A DNA stretch of 14,044 nt from CAZPMT01 sp964587655. GTDB lineage: Bacteria > Hydrogenedentota > Hydrogenedentia > Hydrogenedentales > SLHB01. The position numbers and the translations under genes are program-made. Below the pieces are notes generated by a model that saw nothing but the letters and a program-made list of their open reading frames with translations, did not search any database and was not told where the DNA came from. The stretch spans positions 1 through 14,044 of the forward strand of contig CAZPMT010000145.1 of assembly GCA_964587655.1 (NCBI GenBank). The letters run 5' to 3'. Below, in pieces: positions 1 through 5,603 of this stretch (positions are counted from its first letter, which is position 1; each line of letters opens with the position of its first letter).

Positions 1-1
1 C

Positions 2-520
2 GGCGGTCTGCTGAAGCATGCAAACGCGCTCGTGGCCCTGACGAATCCGACGACCAACTCATACAAGCGCCTCGTGACCGGCTTCGAAGCCCCCGTCAAC
101 CTGGCCTACTCGAGCCGCAACCGCAGCGCCTGCGCCCGCATCCCGATGTACTCGCCCAGCCCCAAGGCAAAGCGCATCGAATGGCGCATTCCCGATCCGG
201 CCTGCAACCCGTACCTGGCATTCGCCGCCATGTTGATGGCGGGACTCGACGGCATCCAGAACAAGATGGACCCGGGCCAGCCGCTCGACAAGGACCTCTA
301 CGACCTGCCGCCGGAAGAAAAGGCGAACATCCCCCAGGCGCCGGGGAGTCTCGCGGAGGCGCTGGACCACCTCGAAAAGGATCACGAGTTCCTGCTGAAG
401 GGCGACGTGTTCACAAAGGACGTAATCGATACATGGATCGACTACAAGCGCGAGAAGGAAGTCCTGGCAGTAGGCTTGCGCCCGCACCCCTACGAGTTCT
501 TCTTGTACTACGACATCTGA
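2..520 (+). CDS. glnA: Glutamine synthetase type I, C-terminal part (truncated by window edge)
   Basis: Glutamine synthetase makes glutamine from glutamate, ammonia and ATP in the cytoplasm as a dodecamer. The reading frame is open from the left edge (codons start at base 2), so the N-terminal beta-grasp and much of the catalytic domain lie outside the window. What remains is the classic GSI C-terminus: the NPTTNSYKRL substrate loop, then SSRNRSACARIP with the conserved arginines, then RIEWRIPDPACNPYLAFAAM. Further on, the motif DLYDLPPEE contains the tyrosine (codon 299-301) that is adenylylated in the GSI-beta subdivision, so control by a GlnE-type adenylyltransferase is plausible. The C-terminal PHPYEFFLYYDI matches the family end, so the 3' end is intact. 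A hairpin follows at 545-580. Family assignment is secure. Confidence 0.97.
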   Translation, partial: GGLLKHANALVALTNPTTNSYKRLVTGFEAPVNLAYSSRNRSACARIPMYSPSPKAKRIEWRIPDPACNPYLAFAAMLMAGLDGIQNKMDPGQPLDKDLYDLPPEEKANIPQAPGSLAEALDHLEKDHEFLLKGDVFTKDVIDTWIDYKREKEVLAVGLRPHPYEFFLYYDI

Positions 521-544
521 GCGCGGCGTATACCGTCTCATTCC

Positions 545-580
545 AATAACCGGCGAGGTCTGTGGGCTTCGCCGGTTATT
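545..580 (+). terminator. Perfect 12-bp hairpin after glnA
   Basis: AATAACCGGCGA (545-556) pairs without mismatch with TCGCCGGTTATT (569-580) around a 12-nt loop, 25 nt after the glnA stop. A strong U-run is missing (TTATTACGTCTT follows), so it is either a weak intrinsic terminator or an mRNA 3'-end stabiliser. Confidence 0.65.
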
Positions 581-601
581 ACGTCTTACCATTGAAGTCT
601 G

Positions 602-630
602 TTGACTGACGCTTCATGCTGTGGTACGGT
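602..630 (+). promoter_or_regulatory. Candidate sigma-70 promoter for the Phd/RelE operon
   Basis: TTGACT (602-607) is followed by a 17-nt spacer and TACGGT (625-630), which is preceded by TGG giving an extended -10 element. The -35 is good and the -10 is poor, so this is tentative. It lies about 55 nt upstream of the antitoxin start. Confidence 0.35.
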
Positions 631-685
631 TTGGACGTAACGGGTTTTCGATCATAACACGGCAGATCCGTAGAGGACGGAAAGC

Positions 686-970
686 GTGACCCAGATCAAC
701 CTCACGACACCGCACGACGATCTTGCTGATGCCATCGAGCAAGTTCGGGACGGCAATCCGATTGTTCTGGAGGTGCAAGGCAAGCCCGTGGCGGCTCTCG
801 TGTCCCTGGCCGACTTACAGCGGGTCGAGGAGCACTTAGAGAACCTGCGCGACGCCGAGATTGCTGAACGGGCCTCTCGAGAGTTCCACGACAGCGGACA
901 GACTGCAATTCCGCTGGAAGATCTTGCCCGCGAATTTGGCGTCGCCATTCCAGGAACGACCTCCGAATAA
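686..970 (+). CDS. Phd/YefM-family antitoxin
   Basis: This 94-residue protein is the probable antitoxin of a type II toxin-antitoxin pair. It would neutralise the toxin encoded next to it and repress the operon. The N-terminal half fits the Phd/YefM fold: a short strand and helix (TTPHDDLADAIEQVRDG), then NPIVLEVQGKPVAALVSLADLQRVEEHLENL, the usual 'write a strand, then GKPVAALVS' pattern. The C-terminal half (about residues 60-94) is acidic and probably disordered until it wraps the toxin. The start is GTG with AGAGGA 7-8 nt upstream. The stop codon overlaps the toxin start by one base (TAATG), which implies translational coupling. Family call is confident; the exact subfamily is not. Confidence 0.85.
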   Translation: MTQINLTTPHDDLADAIEQVRDGNPIVLEVQGKPVAALVSLADLQRVEEHLENLRDAEIAERASREFHDSGQTAIPLEDLAREFGVAIPGTTSE

Positions 971-1230
971 TGCCATACTCTGTCGCCATCAGCCCCGCCG
1001 CCGGTAGGGATCTGAGAAGACTGACCCAGCCAATCCGAGAGCGTATCCTGCTGGCCCTGGCCGAATTGAGGATAGAACCACGCCCACACGGCGCGATCAA
1101 GCTCACTCGAAGCATCGATACCTATGGGATTCGCGTCGGTGACTATCGTGTTCTCTATGAGATTCACGACGACCGTCTTCTTGTCCTGGTGTTGCACGCG
1201 GCCCACCGCCGCGATGTCTACCGAAAGTAG
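970..1230 (+). CDS. RelE/ParE-superfamily toxin
   Basis: This 86-residue basic protein has the RelE/ParE fold signature. It opens with a short beta strand (YSVAISPAAGRDLRRL), then two helices (TQPIRERILLALAELRIEP). Next comes RPHGAIKLTRSIDTYGIRVGDYRVLYEI, matching the family's 'GxYRIRVGDYRVxYEI' core, and it ends in a final strand with HAAHRRDVYRK. RelE-branch members cut mRNA in the ribosomal A site, while ParE-branch members inhibit DNA gyrase. The conserved arginines in RVGDYR and the terminal HRRDVYRK favour the RelE-like mRNA interferase branch, but sequence alone does not settle it. Length is normal, so the toxin looks intact. It is co-transcribed with the antitoxin just upstream. Confidence 0.88.
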   Translation: MPYSVAISPAAGRDLRRLTQPIRERILLALAELRIEPRPHGAIKLTRSIDTYGIRVGDYRVLYEIHDDRLLVLVLHAAHRRDVYRK

Positions 1231-1297
1231 GAGCGAAGAGTGGAAGGTTGTCGATTCCTTGAAGTTTTCGCCGTCTCCGCAGATGAATTCCCCGATT

Positions 1298-1699
1298 CTA
1301 AGGAGAAATCAGTGTTAGTCCGGGGAAGCAATCGCGAAATCGTCTCACATCGCGAGTGACAAGGGCTAGATTCTCGACTGCGGCGTGCGCGCCAATGAAG
1401 AAATCAGGCAAGGACAGCGATTTCCGCCCGCCGCGGCGACCGTATTTCAGGAAGCATTTTCCGGCGAGAAATGCCGCTTCGCGAGGTATGGCGCGGTATT
1501 CAAAGACGTCGAGAGAAAGAAACGCCTCCAGTTCCTCAATGCGCTCAAAACGGATCGAGATCTCGGCGTAGATCACGGGACTCAGGACGATCGTACCCGC
1601 GTCTGCGGCATTGGCCAAAGCCATCGAGGACCACTCGAACCAGCGCGAATCCTTCGTGAATATGTCAAGGTAAACACACGAATCCACCATGACGGACAT
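1298..1699 (-). CDS. vapC: VapC-type PIN-domain toxin (ribonuclease)
   Basis: This 133-residue PIN-domain protein is a probable Mg2+-dependent RNase toxin. The four acidic residues of the PIN active site are recognisable: D6 in VMVDSCVYLDIF, E46 in SPVIYAEISIRF, D99 in LSLPDFFIGAHA, and D117 in LALVTRDVRRF. Their spacing and the intact length indicate a functional enzyme. VapC toxins typically cleave initiator tRNA or a ribosomal RNA loop; the target here is unknown. The start ATG (1697-1699) overlaps the antitoxin stop by one base, so the pair is translationally coupled. A second in-frame ATG three codons later is also possible. The 3' end faces the RelE-type pair, with about 70 nt between the two modules. 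Confidence 0.9.
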   Translation of the reverse strand: MSVMVDSCVYLDIFTKDSRWFEWSSMALANAADAGTIVLSPVIYAEISIRFERIEELEAFLSLDVFEYRAIPREAAFLAGKCFLKYGRRGGRKSLSLPDFFIGAHAAVENLALVTRDVRRFRDCFPGLTLISP

Positions 1700-1926
1700 C
1701 AGGCATGCCCCCGGGTCAGGGCCAAGATCTCGTCTGTGGACATCTTGACAGTGCCCCGTCCCGCCATCTGCTTCACCAGAGCTTTCCCGGGGCCGGAGTC
1801 CGCAATCTTTTGCACGTAGATCCGGCCTTTCTCTTCGGAAAACTCCACCTCACAGCCCGGCACGATGCCGGCCTTGTCGCGGAGACGCAACGGTATGGTG
1901 ACTTGTCCTTTTGTCGTCACTCTCAT
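1699..1926 (-). CDS. vapB: VapB-type AbrB/SpoVT-fold antitoxin
   Basis: This 75-residue protein pairs with the PIN toxin encoded directly downstream. The N-terminus, MRVTTKGQVTIPLRLRDKAG followed by IVPGCEVEF, is the textbook swapped-hairpin AbrB/MazE/SpoVT DNA-binding domain (about residues 1-45). The C-terminal tail (residues 46-75, with GKALVKQMAGRGTVKMSTDEILALTRG) is the toxin-neutralising part, resembling VapB proteins that end in a 'sTDEILaLTRg' helix. The reading frame is open 49 codons upstream, but GAGGAG lies 7-12 nt before this ATG and the AbrB domain starts here. It probably represses its own promoter through the inverted repeat at 1946-1973. Confidence 0.92.
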   Translation of the reverse strand: MRVTTKGQVTIPLRLRDKAGIVPGCEVEFSEEKGRIYVQKIADSGPGKALVKQMAGRGTVKMSTDEILALTRGHA

Positions 1927-1945
1927 CGGAATCTCCTCTCGATTT

Positions 1946-1995
1946 GTAGTACTCTTACCAGTAAGAATACTACTCGATCTTTCGCGGAAAGTCAA
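1946..1995 (-). promoter_or_regulatory. vapBC promoter with overlapping operator palindrome
   Basis: On the minus strand TTGACT (1995-1990), a 17-nt spacer and TAGTAT (1972-1967) form a good sigma-70 promoter about 40 nt before vapB. Covering the -10 is an inverted repeat: GTAGTACTCTTAC (1946-1958) and GTAAGAATACTAC (1961-1973). The arms are 13 nt with one mismatch, separated by CA. Binding of a VapB dimer or VapBC complex here would block RNA polymerase. The divergent protease gene starts 92 nt from the repeat and could be affected too. Confidence 0.75.
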
Positions 1996-2065
1996 CACCG
2001 CTGGAAGTCCCCAAGATTGCCGGATGCGCGCGGAAATGGTACTCTCTATGTGGAGGTGACGAATC

Positions 2066-2446
2066 ATGGGCATGGTTCACGTGAACGTGAGGCTCTCGAA
2101 CCCTCGAACAACGGAAATGCAGCCGGTAGACGTGGAAGCCTTGGTTGACACGGGCGCGATTACGCTGTGTATTCCGCAGCACGTGAGAATCCAACTCGAT
2201 CTGGCGGAGTTGGAGCGTCGCGAAGTCACTGTTGCCAACGGGACAAAAGAAGTTGTCCCCTACGTCGGGCCGGTCAAGGTTACTTGTCTGGGTCGAGGTT
2301 GCTACACAGGCGCGCTTGTGTTGGGAGACCGCACCCTTCTCGGCGCTGTCCCTATGGAGGACATGGATCTGGTGATCTCTCCAGCCAAACGAGAGGTAAC
2401 GGTTAACCCGGAAAGCCCGAATATTCCGTCGGCAATAGTGATGTAG
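2066..2446 (+). CDS. Retropepsin-like (clan AA) aspartic protease
   Basis: This 126-residue protein looks like a single-domain retropepsin-like aspartic protease, which is active as a homodimer in this clan. The catalytic motif is at residues 26-31 (LVDTGA, catalytic D28), preceded by the usual strand VDVEALV and followed by ITLCIP. The later 'LLG' element appears as RTLLGAVPMEDMDLVISPAKREVTVNP (about 89-115), which matches the psi-loop and terminal strands of bacterial clan AA proteins. There is no signal peptide, so it should be cytoplasmic. A strong GGAGGTGA (2052-2059) sits 6 nt before the ATG. It is transcribed away from vapBC. The substrate is unknown; a link to antitoxin turnover is speculation from position only. 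Confidence 0.82.
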   Translation: MGMVHVNVRLSNPRTTEMQPVDVEALVDTGAITLCIPQHVRIQLDLAELERREVTVANGTKEVVPYVGPVKVTCLGRGCYTGALVLGDRTLLGAVPMEDMDLVISPAKREVTVNPESPNIPSAIVM

Positions 2447-2470
2447 ACGCCCAATCCCGGCATCAAGCAC

Positions 2471-2584
2471 GCGGGAGTCTTGGGGAGTTGTGGGGGCATT
2501 CTGAGGACAGTAGACTTCATTGTCACTTCATTGTGCTGGTAAGTGCTAACCCGCACGCGGAAAGAGGATGAATCAGGAATGCTG
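2471..2584 (+). repeat. Diverged direct repeat, copy 1
   Basis: It begins GCGGGAGT followed by G-rich pentads, and its core at 2528-2566 aligns with 3746-3783 at 33 of 39 columns by eye (TCATTGTGC, GTAAG, AACCC, CACGC and GAAAGAG in order). This copy also contains an 11-nt tandem duplication, ACTTCATTGTC/G (2514-2535). Weaker similarity continues to about 2655 (GCAGATCG... TATACG). No gene is visible between 2447 and 2659. It may be the remnant of a mobile element end. Confidence 0.6.
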
Positions 2585-2659
2585 CCCCCGAACTCTGCTT
2601 TGCTTTCCTGGCCAATACTCTTTGCCCGCAGATCGCTCGGTCGTATACGGATTTGCGCG

Positions 2660-3589
2660 TCACAGCCCCATTATCAAGCGGATGTCGGGGGCTGAGTTGT
2701 TGTGATTGGAGTAGGTTAATCGATGAAAGAGCCACTCTCTCGCTTGACCTCCCCCAAACTCCTTGATTGTCTCCTCATGGAAGTTACTCGTGGTGTCTTT
2801 CCACCGCACATGGTCCACGTCAGCATTACCGTCGGAAACGTACATACTTCTGAAAACCGCGAATGGCAAGGTGTTGGTTGGGCAGTACAGACTGACCCGT
2901 ACACGTGTCCTGTCGCGGTTTACTTCCAGCATGTTAAGAACCGCCAACGCCCTGCTCTTGTAAACAATCTGCACCGCATCAGATCCTGAGTAATACCGCG
3001 CTAACGCGATCTCTGCAATGGGGCGGACATCCGGAAGTGCGGGGCCAATCAACACCGAACTACCAAAGCATACGCTGGCAAAGCCTACTGGAGGCTGGGG
3101 AATGAGTCTCAGGTTGCCGTCCATGTAAAGCACCAAGACCTGCGGCCATTCATTTGCTCCGGCGATCTTGCGGTACAAGCGGACATAGTGGATATCGGAC
3201 ACAGGAGCGCCGTTCTCTGCGGCAAGCGTCATGCCGTTGGGCCGCCACCAGAGACTCTCCCGAACAGCCTCAACCACCGTTATGCCGTTGTCGAATAGCT
3301 TGAAAACGCCCGGCGTGAACGGATAGCCCGTTTCGGGGGGTGGACAGTTGGCAAAATTAGGCTCGCAATTACTCGTTTCAACTTCGTATGTCGGGTGGGT
3401 TGCTTCCACTACAAAGGACTTGAACCCACTAACTGGGGAACCGAACCAAACAGCACAGTTGTCTTCTTCGGCGCACTGGGTGATAATCGTTTCGTTAGCG
3501 GCGCGAGCAGTAGTTGGCGGCAATGGGCACTGCGCCCCCATGCTTGAGGCGGCTAGTGCAAGCAAGAGCAAAGCGAATCTCTTTCCCAT
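2660..3589 (-). CDS. Secreted protein of unknown function
   Basis: I do not recognise a family for this 309-residue protein. Residues 1-18 form a Sec signal peptide (MGKRFALLLLALAASSMGA), so it is probably exported to the periplasm or outside. The mature part holds seven cysteines, five of them within the first 82 residues (21, 39, 45, 75, 82, then 174 and 236), suggesting disulfide bonds. Middle segments such as ITVVEAVRESLWWRP, DIHYVRLYRK and VLVLYMDGNLRLIPQPP look like beta strands, consistent with a beta-rich domain. GGAGG sits 5 nt before the ATG. It is a monocistronic minus-strand gene, visibly less GC-rich than the genes to its right, and lies between two related direct repeats (2471-2584 and 3705-3801), which suggests horizontal acquisition. 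C21 does not sit in a good lipobox. Confidence 0.75.
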   Translation of the reverse strand: MGKRFALLLLALAASSMGAQCPLPPTTARAANETIITQCAEEDNCAVWFGSPVSGFKSFVVEATHPTYEVETSNCEPNFANCPPPETGYPFTPGVFKLFDNGITVVEAVRESLWWRPNGMTLAAENGAPVSDIHYVRLYRKIAGANEWPQVLVLYMDGNLRLIPQPPVGFASVCFGSSVLIGPALPDVRPIAEIALARYYSGSDAVQIVYKSRALAVLNMLEVNRDRTRVRVSLYCPTNTLPFAVFRSMYVSDGNADVDHVRWKDTTSNFHEETIKEFGGGQAREWLFHRLTYSNHNNSAPDIRLIMGL

Positions 3590-3704
3590 GATTTCCTCCG
3601 TTCTTACCTGGGTAAGCGTGTTTCCTTGCCCGTATTTGGCTCTTGACAGGCCCTGGCTCCAGCGATCAACACTTGGTCACGTGCCCCTAGCATTATAGCA
3701 AAAA

Positions 3705-3801
3705 GCGGGAGTTCGGGGGAGTTCGGGGGACCGCATACCCGACTGTCATTGTGCCGTAAGCGCGAACCCACACGCAGAAAGAGTACGGATTCAGCGTACT
3801 G
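3705..3801 (+). repeat. Diverged direct repeat, copy 2
   Basis: It is related to 2471-2584 and in the same orientation. It starts GCGGGAGTTC and includes a perfect tandem pair of the 10-mer GTTCGGGGGA (3711-3720, 3721-3730), then the shared core at 3746-3783. A weaker match (GCAGATCG... TATACG) extends to about 3916. The G-rich GTTCGGGGGA words resemble sequence found beside IS200/IS605-like (RAYT) transposase genes, but no transposase is present. The 361-nt gap 3590-3950 holds only this repeat and the start region of the PHP gene. Confidence 0.6.
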
Positions 3802-3950
3802 TCAGCAAGAGTTCCTTAGCCACACGTTATGGACACCGGCGCCCGGAGTCCGAACAGATCAGCATTGTGTTTCCAGGCTTGTCCTTGGATTTGCAGATCG
3901 GCCTTCGGTAATATACGAAAGGAATCGCGCGTGGGTGATGGAATCTGTCG

Positions 3951-5303
3951 ATGGCAAGCCTGAGAGAATCGTGGGAATCCGAGCTTAACGATTTGAACCC
4001 TGAACGCAGAAGATCCGCTCTTGATCAATTACTGGATCGCGTGCGGCAGGGCGAAGTCGTCTTTCCTGAACCGGGCCACGCGGTCAACTTGCATTGCCAC
4101 ACGTTTTTCTCCTTCAACGGGTATGGCTATTCCCCCACGTTCTTTGCGTGGAAGGCTCGGCGTGAAGGATTGCGGGTTGCGGGCATCGCCGATTTTGACG
4201 TCTTGGATGCCGTGGACGAGTTCTTGGACATCTGTCCTCGGCTCGGCTTGCGCGGTTGCGCGGGCATCGAAACGCGGGTGTTCGTGCGGGAGTTCGCGAC
4301 GCGCGAGATCAACTCGCCCGGTGAACCGGGCATCGCGTACCACATGGGCGTAGGCTTCACCTCCGGCACAGTTCCCAATAAGACCCTGCTTGCCGAATTC
4401 AAGCGGACGGCCCAGGAACGCAATCGCAACGTTGCCGCGCGCGTGAATGCGTTTCTCGATCAGGTGGTCGTGGATTACGAGAGCGATGTGTTGCCGCTGA
4501 CGCCCAACGGCAACGCCACGGAACGCCACCTATGCATAGCCTACGATCAAAAAGCCCAAGAGCTTTTCCAGGATGAGGCCCGGCGCGCGGAGTTCTGGGC
4601 CGGGAAGCTGAGAACGGACAGGGCCAAGGTGAGGTCCGTGCTCAACGACCCTCCCGCGTTTCAGGCGCTGATTCGTTCTAAGACGATGAAGGCAGGCGGT
4701 GTCGGCTACGTGAAACCCTCCGGGCCGGACTTCCCAACGTTGGAATCCTTCAATGCCTTTGTGTTGGAAGCGGGCGCCATTCCCACGTTCGCTTGGCTCG
4801 ACGGGACCAGCGAAGGGGAACAGGCTATCGAGGAACTCCTTGATGTCATGTTGAAGGGCGGCGTGGCGGCCGTAAACATCATTCCGGATCGCAACTGGAA
4901 CATCACCGATCCCGCCGTGAAGAAGACGAAACTGGACCACCTCTACCGGTTCGTGGATTTGGCGCGGTCGCACGACTTGCCCATCTCGGCCGGCACGGAG
5001 ATGAACGCGCACGGCAACCGCTTCGTTGACGATTTCGACGCGCCGGAACTGAAGCCGCTCGCGCCTGTCTTTGTTGATGGCGCACACATTATCTATGCGC
5101 ACACGATCCTGCAAGCGCACGCAGGCATGGGATACCTCAGCGGTTGGGCCAAGCGGAACTTCGCATCCACACAGGATAAGAACGCGTTTTTCAAGCACAT
5201 CGGCGAGGTCGTCGATCCCTCACGAAAAGACCTGCTTGCCGGCATGGGTCCTCACATGACGCCAAAAGACATCGAAGCGGCAAGATGCCAGAGGGACAAG
5301 TGA
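3951..5303 (+). CDS. PHP-domain protein (putative metal-dependent phosphoesterase)
   Basis: This 450-residue cytoplasmic protein appears to belong to the PHP (polymerase and histidinol phosphatase) metal-dependent hydrolase superfamily. Motif I is clear at residues 46-61: NLHCHTFFSFNGYGYSP, with the H48-x-H50 metal pair. The expected second motif, usually '(T)DHD', reads AGIADFDVLDAVDEF (79-91), so the usual histidine is Phe82. E107 in AGIETRVF fits motif III and H131 in AYHMGVGF may be a further ligand. Late residues SAGTEMNAHGNRF (346-358) and IIYAHTILQAHAG (380-392) could complete the metal site. Full family length suggests an intact gene. The substrate is unknown. The Shine-Dalgarno is weak (GATGGA). 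The next gene begins 40 nt downstream, so it may be the first gene of the 3951-9556 run. Confidence 0.7.
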   Translation: MASLRESWESELNDLNPERRRSALDQLLDRVRQGEVVFPEPGHAVNLHCHTFFSFNGYGYSPTFFAWKARREGLRVAGIADFDVLDAVDEFLDICPRLGLRGCAGIETRVFVREFATREINSPGEPGIAYHMGVGFTSGTVPNKTLLAEFKRTAQERNRNVAARVNAFLDQVVVDYESDVLPLTPNGNATERHLCIAYDQKAQELFQDEARRAEFWAGKLRTDRAKVRSVLNDPPAFQALIRSKTMKAGGVGYVKPSGPDFPTLESFNAFVLEAGAIPTFAWLDGTSEGEQAIEELLDVMLKGGVAAVNIIPDRNWNITDPAVKKTKLDHLYRFVDLARSHDLPISAGTEMNAHGNRFVDDFDAPELKPLAPVFVDGAHIIYAHTILQAHAGMGYLSGWAKRNFASTQDKNAFFKHIGEVVDPSRKDLLAGMGPHMTPKDIEAARCQRDK

Positions 5304-5343
5304 CTGTGGGCATACCGCTCTCGAAGCGAGGAGATGGAGATTC

Positions 5344-5571
5344 ATGAAGGCTAAAGGACTGGATAGGAAGTTCGACGCAGGGGAAGACATCACCCGCTTT
5401 CTCGACCTGTCCAAGGTACGCCGACCCGGGCAAGAGCAGAAGCGTGTCACCATTGATTTCCCGGTGTGGATGATCCATTCTCTGGACAGAGAAGCCAAGC
5501 GCCTCGGCGTGACCCGCCAGGCAGTTATCAAGATGGTCATCGCACAGCACATCGAAAAGACCCGGACGTGA
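5344..5571 (+). CDS. CopG/BrnA-type ribbon-helix-helix protein, orphan antitoxin-like
   Basis: This 75-residue DNA-binding protein is of the ribbon-helix-helix class. The C-terminal half is diagnostic: KRVTIDFPVWMIHSLDREAK followed by RLGVTRQAVIKMVIAQHIEK. That is one beta strand (KRVTIDF) and two helices, as in BrnA/CopG antitoxins, which often read 'RVNVDFPxWMVxxLDxEAxRLGVTRQSLIK'. The N-terminal 30 residues are the usual toxin-facing extension (FDAGEDITRFLDLSKVRRPG). No BrnT-like or other toxin gene lies beside it: the left neighbour is the PHP gene and the right neighbour is the Cys-repeat protein. Its stop TGA overlaps an ATG at 5571 in the next gene's frame. It could be a stranded antitoxin or a local repressor of the downstream maturation genes. 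Confidence 0.82.
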   Translation: MKAKGLDRKFDAGEDITRFLDLSKVRRPGQEQKRVTIDFPVWMIHSLDREAKRLGVTRQAVIKMVIAQHIEKTRT

Positions 5572-5603
5572 TGTGGCCGCGACGATCAATGGAGACCGGT
5601 TCC

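Noticed and set aside
1927..2073. 49-codon N-terminal extension of VapB
   Set aside because: GAGGAG precedes the internal ATG, the AbrB domain begins there, and the extension would cover the promoter and operator.
2660..3589. Lipoprotein call based on Cys21
   Set aside because: The residues before the Cys (M-G-A-Q) do not fit a lipobox, since Gln at -1 is unusual; an ordinary signal peptide fits better.
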